Source of the DNA: Kineococcus xinjiangensis
Lineage (GTDB): Bacteria; Actinomycetota; Actinomycetes; Actinomycetales; Kineococcaceae
Reading direction: 5' to 3'
Assembly: GCF_002934625.1 (NCBI RefSeq)
Contig: NZ_PTJD01000007.1
Coordinates: 205,198-269,197 of the forward strand
Length of the DNA stretch: 64,000 nt
The translations under genes were made by a program, and so were the position numbers. The notes below the pieces were generated by a model. That model saw nothing but the letters and a program-made list of their open reading frames with translations. It was not told the DNA's origin and did no database searches. Positions 17,967-27,083 of the stretch are shown one piece after another; the stretch's first letter is position 1, and the number at the start of each line of letters is the position of its first letter.

Positions 17967-18045
17967 TTCGCCGTTCCGGGGCGGCACCGCCCGACACCCC
18001 GAGCCGTTCGTCGCCCGGACGGCTCGCGGCCCCCCGGCCGCGGCA

Positions 18046-18051
18046 TAGGAT
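18046..18051 (+). promoter_or_regulatory. -10 box of tatA
   Basis: TAGGAT precedes the tatA ATG by 30 bases. The AGGAGG ribosome site lies between them (about 18072-18077), so this gene has a normal short leader. Confidence 0.4.
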
Positions 18052-18081
18052 GCTGCTGTCCCGCCCGAGTCAGGAGGACTC

Positions 18082-18369
18082 ATGTTCAACCGGCTTCTCG
18101 ACAGCCCTGTGCACCTGATCATCCTGCTCGTCCTCGTGCTGCTCCTCTTCGGCGCCAAGCGCCTGCCCGACGCCGCCCGCGGCCTCGGCCGCTCGCTGCG
18201 CATCTTCAAGAGCGAGGTCAAGGAGATGAAGCGGGACGACGCGCCGCCGAGCGCTGACAGCTCCGCCCCGCTCGAGGGCCGCGTGGTCGTCGACACCGAC
18301 GCCCCCAAGCACACCCCCTCGGGCTCGCACACCGGTGCGCCCGGCTCCGACCCCCACCGCAACGCCTGA
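18082..18369 (+). CDS. tatA: Sec-independent protein translocase subunit TatA
   Basis: A 95-residue membrane protein with one transmembrane helix ([12 protein letters not shown], about 12-23), the hinge FGAKRLPD and an amphipathic helix rich in Arg/Lys ([19 protein letters not shown]). The C-terminal tail is Pro/Ser/Asp-rich and variable. With TatC it moves folded proteins across the cytoplasmic membrane. The twin-arginine lipoprotein at 6659-7990 is a likely client. Located 28 bases before tatC. Confidence 0.95.
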   Translation: MFNRLLDSPVHLIILLVLVLLLFGAKRLPDAARGLGRSLRIFKSEVKEMKRDDAPPSADSSAPLEGRVVVDTDAPKHTPSGSHTGAPGSDPHRNA

Positions 18370-18397
18370 ACCCCCGCGCCGCCTGCCGGGCTGACCT

Positions 18398-19222
18398 GTG
18401 GCCGTGACCTCCCTCCGCCGCGCCCCCAAGGACCCCGAGGGGCGCATGGCGCTGCGCGAGCACCTCGAGGAGCTGCGCAAGCGCGTCACCCGGGCTGCCA
18501 TCGGCCTCCTCCTCGGCGCCATCGCCGGGTGGTGGCTGTGGCAGGACATCGTCTACCCCGCCCTTCAGGCACCCCTCGTCGACTTCGCCGAGGCCAACGG
18601 CATCCAGGCGCAGATCAACTTCGGGGCCCTCGGCTCCGCCCTGGACTTCCAGATCAAGGGCTCGCTGTGGGTCGGCGTGCTCGTCTCCTCCCCGGTGTGG
18701 CTCTACCAGCTCTGGGCGTTCATCACCCCCGGCCTCACCAACAAGGAGCGCCGCTACGCCCTCGGCTTCATCGCCGCCGCCGTCCCCCTCTTCCTCGCGG
18801 GGGCCTGGCTCGCCTGGTGGGTGCTGCCCAACGCGGTGAAGTTCCTCATCGAGTTCACCCCCGTCGGCGCCTCGAACATCATCGACGCGACGATCTACCT
18901 CAGCTTCGCGATGCGCATCATCCTGGCGTTCGGCATCGCCTTCGTGCTGCCGGTCGTCCTCGTCGGGCTGAACTTCGCCGGCCTCATGACCGGGCGCGCC
19001 GTGCTCAAGCAGTGGCGGATCACCGTCTTCCTCTGCTTCGTCTTCGCCGCCATCGCCTCGCCCACCCCGGACGCCCTGACGCTGTTCACGCTCGCGGTGC
19101 CGATGATCGCGCTCTTCTTCGCCGCCGTCGGCGTCTGCCTCCTCAACGACCGGCGCCGCGCCCGCAAGTCCGACGAGCCCGACTACGGCGCGCTCGACGA
19201 CGACACCGCCAGCCCCCTCTGA
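18398..19222 (+). CDS. tatC: Sec-independent protein translocase subunit TatC
   Basis: A 274-residue protein with six membrane helices. The cytoplasmic N-terminal segment MALREHLEELRKRV is the part that recognises twin-arginine signal peptides, and the loop segments VLPNAVKFLIEFTP and GLMTGRAVLKQWR are typical of TatC. Two in-frame GTG codons (18398 and 18404) are possible starts. The C-terminal tail is acidic. It is followed 16 bases later by the lipid-kinase gene. Confidence 0.95.
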   Translation: MAVTSLRRAPKDPEGRMALREHLEELRKRVTRAAIGLLLGAIAGWWLWQDIVYPALQAPLVDFAEANGIQAQINFGALGSALDFQIKGSLWVGVLVSSPVWLYQLWAFITPGLTNKERRYALGFIAAAVPLFLAGAWLAWWVLPNAVKFLIEFTPVGASNIIDATIYLSFAMRIILAFGIAFVLPVVLVGLNFAGLMTGRAVLKQWRITVFLCFVFAAIASPTPDALTLFTLAVPMIALFFAAVGVCLLNDRRRARKSDEPDYGALDDDTASPL

Positions 19223-19238
19223 GCCCGGAGACCTCCCC

Positions 19239-20165
19239 GTGAGTCCCGCCGGCCGCGTCGGCCTCCTCGTCAACCCCACCGCCGGCCGCGGCGACGGAGC
19301 CGAGGCAGGTGCGCGCACGCTCGCCGCACTGCGCCGCCTCGGCCACCGCGTCGTCGACCTCACCGGCCCCGACCTCGACACCTCCACGCAGCACGCGCAC
19401 GCCGCCGCCGGAGACCTCGACGCACTCGTGGTCGTGGGCGGTGACGGACTCGTGCACGCCGGGGTCCAGGTCACCGCCGGCACCGGCGTCCCCCTCGGGA
19501 TCGTCCCCGCGGGCACCGGCAACGACATCGCCCGCGGCCTCGACCTCCCGCTGGGCGACCCGCCCGCCGCCGTGCAGGTCCTCGCCGCCGCCCTGGCCGA
19601 CGGGCGCCACCGGGACCTCGACGCCGTGCGGGTGGACAGCGCCGAGCGCAGCGGCTGGTACGCCAGCATCCTCAGCTCCGGCGTCGACGCCCTCGCCAAC
19701 GAGCGCGCCAACGCCTGGCGCTGGCCCAAGGGCCCCAGCCGCTACACCCTCGCCACCGTCCGCGAGCTCGCCGCGGTGCGCCCCGTGCACCTCGACCTCA
19801 GCCTCGACGGCGACTCCCGCAGGGTCGAGGCGCTCCTCGTGGCCGTCGCCAACACCCCCAGCTACGGCGGCGGTGTCCGCGTCGCCCCCGGGGCCGACCC
19901 GCAGGACGGGCTCCTCGACGTCGTCGTCGTCGACGCCATGTCCACCGCGGCGGCGTTCCGGCTGATGCCCGCCGTCCTCGGCGGCCGGCACGTGGGCCAC
20001 CCCGCGGTCACCGTCCACCGCGCGCGCACCGTCCGCCTGTCCGTGGCCGAGGACACCGGCACCCGCCGCTCCCGCCGGCCCCGCCCCCACGCCGACGGCG
20101 AACCCGCCGGCTCCCTGCCGCTGACGTGCACCGCCGTCCCCGGCGCCCTGCGCATCCTCCGCTGA
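19239..20165 (+). CDS. Diacylglycerol kinase-like lipid kinase (DAGK catalytic domain)
   Basis: A 308-residue cytoplasmic protein of the DAGK/YegS family. The glycine-rich ATP-binding segments VNPTAGRG (about 11-18), VVVGGDGLVHAG (about 66-77) and IVPAGTGNDIARG (about 88-100) are intact. Such enzymes phosphorylate diacylglycerol or a related lipid with ATP. The GTG start is 16 bases after tatC, so it probably shares the tat transcript. The lipid substrate cannot be read from the sequence. Confidence 0.9.
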   Translation: MSPAGRVGLLVNPTAGRGDGAEAGARTLAALRRLGHRVVDLTGPDLDTSTQHAHAAAGDLDALVVVGGDGLVHAGVQVTAGTGVPLGIVPAGTGNDIARGLDLPLGDPPAAVQVLAAALADGRHRDLDAVRVDSAERSGWYASILSSGVDALANERANAWRWPKGPSRYTLATVRELAAVRPVHLDLSLDGDSRRVEALLVAVANTPSYGGGVRVAPGADPQDGLLDVVVVDAMSTAAAFRLMPAVLGGRHVGHPAVTVHRARTVRLSVAEDTGTRRSRRPRPHADGEPAGSLPLTCTAVPGALRILR

Positions 20166-20249
20166 CGGCGCCACCCCCGCCGCGCGGCGTCCCGGAAGGC
20201 GCCGCAGCGGCGGGTCGCCCTCGACGCGCGGGGGGCGCAACGGGTGTCG

Positions 20250-20255
20250 TACTGT
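20250..20255 (+). promoter_or_regulatory. Leaderless-type -10 box before the helicase gene
   Basis: TACTGT is followed by exactly 6 bases and then the ATG at 20262. No Shine-Dalgarno sequence is present. Confidence 0.5.
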
Positions 20256-20261
20256 CGCGAC

Positions 20262-23039
20262 ATGGCGAGCCCCGCGGAACGCTACGCGGCTGCGCGCCGC
20301 CGAGATGCCGAACGGCGCACCCACCTGGCGACCTTCACGGACGGCATCGGCTTCGAGCTGGACCCCTTCCAGGTGCAGGCCTGCCAGGCGCTGGAGGCCG
20401 GCCGCGGCGTCCTGGTCGCCGCCCCGACCGGCGCCGGCAAGACCGTCGTCGGCGAGTTCGCGGTGCACCTGGCCCTGGTCACCGGGCGCAAGGCGTTCTA
20501 CACCACCCCGATCAAGGCGCTGAGCAACCAGAAGTACACCGAGCTGGTCGCCCGCCACGGCGCCGCCTCCGTGGGCCTGCTCACCGGTGACAACACCGTC
20601 AACGGCGACGCCCCGGTGGTGGTGATGACCACCGAGGTGCTGCGCAACATGCTCTACGCGGGATCCAGCACCCTCGCCGGGCTCGGCTACGTCGTCATGG
20701 ACGAGGTGCACTACCTCGCCGACCGCTTCCGCGGCGCCGTGTGGGAGGAAGTGATCATCCACCTGCCCTCCGACGTGCTGGTGGCCTCCCTCTCGGCCAC
20801 CGTCTCCAACGCCGAGGAGTTCGGCGCCTGGCTGGACACCGTCCGCGGTGACACCGAGATCGTCGTCTCCGAGCACCGCCCCGTCCCGCTGTGGCAGCAC
20901 CTCGCCGTCGGCACCCGCCTCTACGACCTGTTCACCGACCCCGCCGGGGACCCCCTGGAGGGCGACGAGGGCTCCCTCGTGCCCGGCGCCATCGTCAACC
21001 CGGAACTGGTCGCGCTCGCCCGCCAGCAGGTGCGCGCCGACCGACTCACCCGCGGTCCCGGCCGCGACCGGCGCCGCGGCCCCGTGCGCGGGCCGCGCCC
21101 CGGCACCCCCGGGCGCGCGCAGGTCCTGGAGGTCCTCGACGCCGCGGGCCTGCTCCCGGCCATCACCTTCATCTTCAGCCGCGCCGGCTGCGACGCCGCC
21201 GTCCAGCAGTGCATGGCCTGGGGGATCAAGCTCACCACCCCGGAGGAGCAGCGGGAGATCCGCCGCCGCGTCGAGGAGCGCTGCGCCGACATCCCCTCCG
21301 CCGACCTCGCCGTCCTCGGCTACTGGGAGTGGCTCGACGGTCTCGAGCACGGCCTCGCCGCCCACCACGCCGGGCTGCTGCCGACCTTCAAGGAGACCGT
21401 GGAGCACCTCTTCGCGGCGGGTCTCGTCAAGGCCGTCTTCGCCACGGAGACCCTGGCCCTCGGCGTGAACATGCCCGCCCGCTCGGTGGTCCTCGAGAAG
21501 CTCGTGAAGTGGAACGGTCAGGCCCACGTCGACATCACGCCGGGGGAGTACACCCAGCTCACGGGCCGCGCCGGTCGCCGCGGGATCGACGTCGAGGGCC
21601 ACGCCGTCGTGCTGTGGACGCCCGGCACGGACCCGGAGGCGGTCGCCGGCCTGGCGTCGCGGCGCACCTTCCCGCTGCGCTCGAGCTTCCGCCCCACCTA
21701 CAACATGGCCGTCAACCTCGTCGAGCAGGTCGGGCGCCAGCCCGCCCGCGACATCCTGGAGACGTCCTTCGCGCAGTTCCAGGCCGACCGCGCCGTCGTC
21801 GGCCTCGCCAAGCGCATCCGCACCCAGCAGGAGGCCCTGGCCGGCTACCGCGAGGCCATGACCTGCCACCTCGGCGACTTCGCGGAGTACCACCGGCTGC
21901 GACAGGAGGTCTCCGAACGGGAGAAGGACATGTCGCGTGCCACGCAGGTGCAGCGGCGCGCGGAGGCGGCCGCCTCCCTGGAGGGGCTGAAGCCCGGTGA
22001 CGTGATCCGCCTGCCCGGCGGCCGGCGCGCCGGTTTCGCGGTGGTCCTCGACCCGGGCGCCCCCCGGGGCTTCGAGGGCCCGCAGCCGCGCATCCTGACC
22101 GCCGACCGGCAGGTGAAGCTGCTGACGGCCGCCGACGTGACCACCGCGGTGGAGCGGATCGCGCGCGTGAAGGTGCCGAAGGACTTCAACTGGCGCAGTC
22201 CGCACGCCCGCCGCGACCTCGCCTCCAGCCTGCGCAACGCCCTGGCCGAGATCGGCGGGGGAGAGCCCCTGCCGGGCCGCGGCCGGGCGCGCTCCGGCGC
22301 CGCGGACGACGAGCGCCTGGTGGAGCTGCGCGCGGCACTGCGCGCCCACCCCTGCCACGGTTGCGCTGACCGCGAGGAGCACGCCCGCTGGGCGCAGCGG
22401 GAGGAGAAGCTCGCCCGCGAGACCCGCGCCCTGGCCAAGCGCGTGGAGAGCCGCACCGCGACGATCGCGCGGACCTTCGACCACGTCTGCGACGTCCTGA
22501 CGACGCTCGGCTACCTGACCCCCGACGGTTCCGCGGTCACCGACCAGGGGCGGTTGCTGCGCCGCATCTACGCCGAGACGGACCTGCTCGTCGCCCAGTG
22601 CGTGCGCCACGGCGCCTGGCGCACCCTGGACGGCCCTGGCCTCGCCGCCGTCGTGTCGTCCCTCGTCCACGAGGCCCGCCGGGAGGAGGTGGGCCAGAGC
22701 GCCCGGCTGCCGCGCGGCACCGACGAGGCGATGGCCGCCACCGTGCGGCTGTGGAGCGAGCTGACCGACCTGGAGGAGGCCCACCACGTCCCCCTCACGC
22801 GGGAGCCCGATGCCGGCCTGGCCTGGGCCGTGCACCGCTGGGCGCGCGGGCACCGCCTCGACGAGGTCCTGCGCGACGCGGACCTGTCCGCGGGCGACTT
22901 CGTGCGCCGCTGCAAGCAGCTCGTCGACCTCCTGGACCAGATCGCCGAGGCTGCGGGGGACGACCCCCTGCGCGCGGTCGCCCGGGACGCACTGGACAGC
23001 GTGCGCAGGGGGGTCGTGGCCTACTCCTCGGTGGGCTGA
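20262..23039 (+). CDS. DEVH-box ATP-dependent RNA helicase, HelY/Mtr4-like
   Basis: A 925-residue superfamily 2 helicase. Walker A APTGAGKT ends at Thr61, the DEVH box is at 147-150, SATVSNAEEF matches motif III, and QLTGRAGRRGID matches motif VI. The C-terminal half resembles the DSHCT helical region of Ski2/Mtr4 helicases, and a basic Gly/Arg-rich loop lies near residues 265-285. It should unwind structured RNA, perhaps with a nuclease; the actinobacterial homologue is called HelY. An ATG 18 bases further upstream is less likely because the -10 box lies in between. Confidence 0.92.
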   Translation: MASPAERYAAARRRDAERRTHLATFTDGIGFELDPFQVQACQALEAGRGVLVAAPTGAGKTVVGEFAVHLALVTGRKAFYTTPIKALSNQKYTELVARHGAASVGLLTGDNTVNGDAPVVVMTTEVLRNMLYAGSSTLAGLGYVVMDEVHYLADRFRGAVWEEVIIHLPSDVLVASLSATVSNAEEFGAWLDTVRGDTEIVVSEHRPVPLWQHLAVGTRLYDLFTDPAGDPLEGDEGSLVPGAIVNPELVALARQQVRADRLTRGPGRDRRRGPVRGPRPGTPGRAQVLEVLDAAGLLPAITFIFSRAGCDAAVQQCMAWGIKLTTPEEQREIRRRVEERCADIPSADLAVLGYWEWLDGLEHGLAAHHAGLLPTFKETVEHLFAAGLVKAVFATETLALGVNMPARSVVLEKLVKWNGQAHVDITPGEYTQLTGRAGRRGIDVEGHAVVLWTPGTDPEAVAGLASRRTFPLRSSFRPTYNMAVNLVEQVGRQPARDILETSFAQFQADRAVVGLAKRIRTQQEALAGYREAMTCHLGDFAEYHRLRQEVSEREKDMSRATQVQRRAEAAASLEGLKPGDVIRLPGGRRAGFAVVLDPGAPRGFEGPQPRILTADRQVKLLTAADVTTAVERIARVKVPKDFNWRSPHARRDLASSLRNALAEIGGGEPLPGRGRARSGAADDERLVELRAALRAHPCHGCADREEHARWAQREEKLARETRALAKRVESRTATIARTFDHVCDVLTTLGYLTPDGSAVTDQGRLLRRIYAETDLLVAQCVRHGAWRTLDGPGLAAVVSSLVHEARREEVGQSARLPRGTDEAMAATVRLWSELTDLEEAHHVPLTREPDAGLAWAVHRWARGHRLDEVLRDADLSAGDFVRRCKQLVDLLDQIAEAAGDDPLRAVARDALDSVRRGVVAYSSVG

Positions 23040-23170
23040 GGCGCAGCCGGGACCGATCCGCAACGTGGCGGATCGGTCCTGCCCCCGGATCCGGCCGATC
23101 GGCACGAAGGAGCCTGGGGCGTCGCGTGCGCTACATCTTCGTACTTCCAGTTATCGGTATCAGCGCTCAC
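23021..23170 (-). CDS. Possible small protein downstream of the exonuclease gene
   Basis: A 49-residue frame starting GTG at 23170 and beginning VSADTDNWKYEDVAHATP. The first 15 codons are clearly lower in GC than everything around, which is why it drew attention. It lies 52 bases after the exonuclease stop on the same strand and runs into the 3' end of the helicase gene. A GAGG lies about 10 bases upstream. No family is recognised, and it could be a non-coding AT-rich control region instead. Confidence 0.25.
   Translation of the reverse strand: MSADTDNWKYEDVAHATPQAPSCRSAGSGGRTDPPRCGSVPAAPQPTEE
23050..23079. terminator. Bidirectional hairpin terminator between helicase and exonuclease genes
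   Basis: Perfect 12-bp arms, GGACCGATCCGC (23050-23061) with its complement (23068-23079), and a 6-base loop. It starts 11 bases after the helicase stop and lies between convergent genes. Confidence 0.7.
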
Positions 23171-23222
23171 GTCTCGCGATCCTCGGGGCCGCAGCGCGGC
23201 CGCCCGCACGGACGACGGGACC

Positions 23223-24140
23223 TCACGACGGGAGTGCCGCGAGGAGCCGCTGCACGCTGCTCGCCAGCCCCCAGCGCTCGGCGAGGACCTGCAGGTGCTG
23301 CGGGTCCGCCGCGGTGCGGGGCAGCAGGTCGCCCTGTCCGTCGGGGAGGGGGACGTCGCGCACGCAGCGCACGACCGCGGGGGCCGCGCTGAGGTACTCG
23401 CCGGCGGCGAGCAGCTTCCTGCGCTGGGCGGGGGTGAGGTCGCCGTCCGGGTCGGCGGCGGCGGCGAGCACGCCCGCGAGGTCGCGGTGGCGGGCCAGCA
23501 GCGTCGCCGCCGTCTTCTCGCCGATCCCGGCGACCCCGGGCAACCCGTCGGAGGGGTCGCCGCGCAGGACCGCCAGGTCGGAGTAGGCGGCGCCGGAGCC
23601 GACGCCGTAGCGCTCCCGCAGGGCGGCGGTGTCCACCGTCTCCAGGCGCTTGAGGCCGCGGCCGGTGTAGAGGACGCGGACGTGCCCGGTGTCGTCGACG
23701 AGCTGGAAGAGGTCGCGGTCGCCGGTGACGACGTCGACGGCGCGGCCGGCGGCCACGGCGCGGGTGGTCAGGGTGGCGATGACGTCGTCGGCCTCGTAGC
23801 CGGGGCTGCCGAGCCGGGCGATGCCGACGGCGGCGAGGACGTCGGCGATGAGGGGGACCTGCGGGCGCAGGGCCTCCGGGGTCTCCTCGCCGCCGTCGGC
23901 GCCGACGCGGTGGGCCTTGTAGGTGGGCAGGGCCGCGACGCGGAAGTCCGGCCGCCAGTCGTCGTCCCAGCAGGCGACCAGCCGCTCGGGGCGGTGCTCG
24001 CGCAGGAGGGCGGCGATGGTGTCGCAGAAGCCGCGCACGGCGTTGACGGGAGTCCCGTCGGGGGCGGTCACCGACTCCGGCACGCCGTAGAAGGCCCGGT
24101 AGTACAGCGACGCGGCGTCCAGCAGCATCACGCGCTCCAC
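23223..24140 (-). CDS. 5'-3' exonuclease (FEN/PIN-like family, stand-alone)
   Basis: A 305-residue protein resembling the 5' nuclease domain of DNA polymerase I but encoded alone. The metal-binding and arch segments are visible: MLLDAASLYYRAFYG, CWDDDWRPDFR, GYEADDVIATL and VTGDRDLFQLVDD, followed by the helix-hairpin-helix LPGVAGIGEKTAATLL. It should remove flaps or RNA primers from DNA. GTG at 24140 is the start. It converges on the helicase gene and is divergent from a lipoprotein gene. Confidence 0.92.
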   Translation of the reverse strand: MERVMLLDAASLYYRAFYGVPESVTAPDGTPVNAVRGFCDTIAALLREHRPERLVACWDDDWRPDFRVAALPTYKAHRVGADGGEETPEALRPQVPLIADVLAAVGIARLGSPGYEADDVIATLTTRAVAAGRAVDVVTGDRDLFQLVDDTGHVRVLYTGRGLKRLETVDTAALRERYGVGSGAAYSDLAVLRGDPSDGLPGVAGIGEKTAATLLARHRDLAGVLAAAADPDGDLTPAQRRKLLAAGEYLSAAPAVVRCVRDVPLPDGQGDLLPRTAADPQHLQVLAERWGLASSVQRLLAALPS

Positions 24141-24414
24141 GGGCGCATCCTGCCAGCAGGCCCGGACGAGGCCGCTCCGGCGCCCCCGGGCGGTCCGCGG
24201 GGCTCAGGGGCGGTGCCGGTGTGCGCCGGGTGTGGAGGTCCGGTGCAGTGTGCCCGCCCGCGCTCATCCCCTCGTCGCAGCGGGGAACATCGATGGGGGG
24301 ATGACTGCTGTCCGGGGTGGACGCACAGTGGGGTACGTGGCACCGACGCATCCGAAGCACTCCGGCTCCGCTCACGATCCGCACCCGACGCCGTTCCGCA
24401 CCGAGGAGACCCCC

Positions 24415-25287
24415 ATGGGCACGTCCACCGCCGTCCCGGCCCGCCGCACCCGCCGCCGCGCAGCGGGGGTCCTCGTGGCCGGTGCCGCGACCCTCACCCT
24501 CGGGCTGACCGCCTGCACCGGGTCCGACTCCGACGGCTACGCCCAGTCCACCGAGCGCACGCCGCTGCAGGTGGTCAACGCGTCCTTCGAGAAGTCCAGC
24601 CAGGCACAGAGCGGCAAGTTCGCGATGTCCGTGGAGTTCTCCGGTGAGGGCGAGGGCGAGAGCGGCAACGTCCAGGCCGAGGGCGCCTTCGACGGTGCCG
24701 CGGAAGCGGTGGAGATGCGCATGACCGTCGACGCGCCCGGGGCGGAGGGTCTCGCGCCCGTCCTGCGCATCGTCGGCGGCCAGCTCTACGTCTCCGGCGT
24801 GCCAGGCGTGGAGCCGCAGCAGTGGATGCAGGTGCCGCTGGAGCACGCCGACGCCATGGGCATGGACACCTCCCAGCTCGACCCGACCGCGCAGCTGGAG
24901 CAGCTGCGCGCGGTGTCCGAGGACGTGGAGGAGATCGGCACCGCCACCGTCCGCGGCGTGGAGGCGCACGGCTACGCCGGTGTGATCGACATGCAGAAGG
25001 CGCTGGAGATCGCCACGTCGCCAGAGGAGAAGGCCGAGGCGCAGGAGGCGCTGGACGAGGCGGGCCTGCAGAAGGTGCCCTTCGAGCTCTACGTCGACTC
25101 CGAGGACCGCCCCGTGCGCATGGTGGTGTCGATGGACGTCGCCGAGGGCGAGCAGAAGGCGTCGGCGAAGGTGCGCGTGGACTACTTCGACTGGGGCACC
25201 CCCGTCTCGATCGCCGCACCCGCGCCGGACTCCGTCGTACAGGCCCCGGCCGGCCTCCACGAGGGCGCTGACACCCCCGCCGCCTGA
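24415..25287 (+). CDS. Putative lipoprotein, LppX/LprG-like
   Basis: A 290-residue exported protein. An Arg-rich N-terminus, a hydrophobic core and the lipobox LTAC (Cys34) show lipid anchoring. The mature part starts with a helix and has alternating beta strands (for example KFAMSVEFSGEGEG, EMRMTVDAP, LYVSGVPG, PVRMVVSMDVAEG), the pattern of the LppX/LprAFG or outer-lipoprotein-carrier-like fold that binds lipids. The family match is tentative. The ATG follows GAGGAG. A strong terminator lies just downstream. Confidence 0.8.
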   Translation: MGTSTAVPARRTRRRAAGVLVAGAATLTLGLTACTGSDSDGYAQSTERTPLQVVNASFEKSSQAQSGKFAMSVEFSGEGEGESGNVQAEGAFDGAAEAVEMRMTVDAPGAEGLAPVLRIVGGQLYVSGVPGVEPQQWMQVPLEHADAMGMDTSQLDPTAQLEQLRAVSEDVEEIGTATVRGVEAHGYAGVIDMQKALEIATSPEEKAEAQEALDEAGLQKVPFELYVDSEDRPVRMVVSMDVAEGEQKASAKVRVDYFDWGTPVSIAAPAPDSVVQAPAGLHEGADTPAA

Positions 25288-25300
25288 GCGGGGACCCACG

Positions 25301-25339
25301 ACCGCTGGGGCGGGCCGCGACGCGGCCCGCCCCAGCGGT
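25301..25339 (+). terminator. Hairpin terminator after the lipoprotein gene
   Basis: Perfect 18-bp arms (25301-25318 with 25322-25339) and a 3-base loop, 13 bases after the stop codon. It is the most stable-looking hairpin with a tight loop in the window. Confidence 0.8.
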
Positions 25340-25406
25340 GTCTCCGGGCGGCGTCCTCGCTCCCGGTCGTTCCCGGGCCGTGCGCGGGGCCGCGGGGAGC
25401 CCTTCG

Positions 25407-25412
25407 TAGGGT
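25407..25412 (+). promoter_or_regulatory. Leaderless-type -10 box before the amidohydrolase gene
   Basis: TAGGGT is followed by exactly 6 bases and GTG at 25419, with no ribosome site. Confidence 0.5.
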
Positions 25413-25418
25413 GGCGCG

Positions 25419-27062
25419 GTGAGCGATGGAGCGAATCGGCGCCGCCTGTACCGCGGCGGCAGCGTCTACAGCCCAGCGGACCCCTTCGCCACGGCGATGC
25501 TCGTCGACGGGGACCGCGTCGCCTGGGTCGGCCCCGACGAGGCGGCCGCGGCCCACGCCGGTGACGCCGCGGAGGTGGTCCACCTCGAGGGCCGCCTGAT
25601 CACCCCCGCCTTCGTCGACGCCCACGTGCACACGACCGAGACCGGTCTGGCGCTGGGCGGGCTGGACCTCTCCGGCTGCTCCGGGCCGCAGGAGCTGCTC
25701 GACGCCGTCGCAGCCGAGGCGGCCCGCCACCCGGGGGCGCCGGTGCTGGGCCACGGCTGGGACGAGAGCGGCTGGCCGCCCGGGCAGCGCCCGCCGAGCG
25801 CGGCCGAGTTGGACCGCGCCGGTGGCGGGGCGGAGGTGTACCTGTCCCGGGCCGACGTGCACTCGGCGCTGGTGTCCTCCTCCCTCGCCGCCCGCGCCGG
25901 GCTGGGCGCGCTGCGCGGCTGGGAGGAGTCGGGCTGGGTGCGCACCGACGCCCACCACGCCGCCCGGGACGCGACGCGGGCGGCGCTGGGGCCACTGCGG
26001 GAACGGGCCCAGCGGCTGGCGCTGCGCGCGGCCGCCGCGGTGGGCATCGGCACCGTGCACGAGATGTCCGGCCCGCACATCGCGGCGCCCGGCGACCTCG
26101 CCGCACTCGTCCGGCTGGCCGGGCCGCAGGGTGAGGAGCCCCTGCCCGACGTGGTGCCCTACCTGGGGGTGGCGGCCGAGGACCGCGGGCGGGTCGCCGA
26201 GGTGCTGGCCGCTGCGCGCGCCGAGGGGGTGGAGCTCGCCGGGCTGGCCGGGGACCTGTGCGTCGACGGCGCGCTGGGTTCGCGCACGGCGGCGCTGCGC
26301 CGGCCCTACGCCGACGCCGCGACGAGCGGCGTGCTGCACCTGGACGCGGAGCGGGTGCGCCGCCACGTGCTGGCGTGCGCGGGGGCGGGGGTGCAGCCGG
26401 GTTTCCACGTCATCGGGGACGCCGCCGTGGACGTGGTGGTGGAGGCACTGCTGGCGGCGGAGGCGCAGATCGGCGCGCCGGCGGTGGCTGCGGCCGGTGT
26501 CCGGCTGGAGCACGTGTGCGCCGCCGACGCCGAGGCGATCGCGGTGTTCGCCCGGCTGGGGGTCAGCGCGAGCGTGCAGCCGGCCTTCGACGCGACGTGG
26601 GGCGGGTCCGGGGGCACCTACGCCCGGCGCCTGGGCTGGTCGCGGGCGGCGGGGCTGCACCCGTTCGCGGCGCTCGCGGCGGCGGGGGTGCCCATGGCCC
26701 TGGGCTCGGACGCGCCGGTGACCCCGCTGGCGCCGTGGGCGGGGGTGCGGGCGGCGGCGTTCGCGGCGGTGCCGGAGCACCGCATCAGCGTGCGTGCGGC
26801 CTTCCTGGCGCACACCCGCGGCGGGCACCGCCTGGCCGGGCGCGTGGCGGAGCCGGGGGTGCTGGTGCCGGGCGCGCCTGCCAGCTACGCGGTGTGGGAG
26901 GCGGAGGAGCTGGTGGTGCAGGCGCCGGATGCGCGGGTGGCGGCGTGGAGCACGGACGCGCGCTCCGGAACTCCGGGGCTGCCGGACCTCAGCCCGGGCC
27001 TGCCGCTGCCGCAGTGCCGGCGCACGGTCGTGCGCGGGGTCCCCGTCCATGACGAGTTGTGA
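25419..27062 (+). CDS. Metal-dependent amidohydrolase, YtcJ-like
   Basis: A 547-residue amidohydrolase of the YtcJ group. The first metal site DAHVHTTE (about 68-75), the segment LCVDGALGSRTAAL, the His of GFHVIGDAAV, the LEHV segment and the final metal-ligand segment GSDAPVTPL are all present. Enzymes of this group hydrolyse amide or cyclic amide bonds in varied small molecules; the substrate here is unknown. It appears cytoplasmic. Codon use becomes very G-rich in the last third. It is a stand-alone gene bounded by a terminator on the left and a long inverted repeat on the right. Confidence 0.88.
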   Translation: MSDGANRRRLYRGGSVYSPADPFATAMLVDGDRVAWVGPDEAAAAHAGDAAEVVHLEGRLITPAFVDAHVHTTETGLALGGLDLSGCSGPQELLDAVAAEAARHPGAPVLGHGWDESGWPPGQRPPSAAELDRAGGGAEVYLSRADVHSALVSSSLAARAGLGALRGWEESGWVRTDAHHAARDATRAALGPLRERAQRLALRAAAAVGIGTVHEMSGPHIAAPGDLAALVRLAGPQGEEPLPDVVPYLGVAAEDRGRVAEVLAAARAEGVELAGLAGDLCVDGALGSRTAALRRPYADAATSGVLHLDAERVRRHVLACAGAGVQPGFHVIGDAAVDVVVEALLAAEAQIGAPAVAAAGVRLEHVCAADAEAIAVFARLGVSASVQPAFDATWGGSGGTYARRLGWSRAAGLHPFAALAAAGVPMALGSDAPVTPLAPWAGVRAAAFAAVPEHRISVRAAFLAHTRGGHRLAGRVAEPGVLVPGAPASYAVWEAEELVVQAPDARVAAWSTDARSGTPGLPDLSPGLPLPQCRRTVVRGVPVHDEL

Positions 27063-27083
27063 CGTCGTCGCGGAGAGTGCATC

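Noticed and set aside
19143..23105. A 1320-codon open frame antisense to dgk-like and helicase genes
   Set aside because: It is the mirror of two well-supported plus-strand genes. At this GC content stop codons are rare in the opposite frames. The translation is low-complexity Gly/Val/Ala/Asp with no domain.
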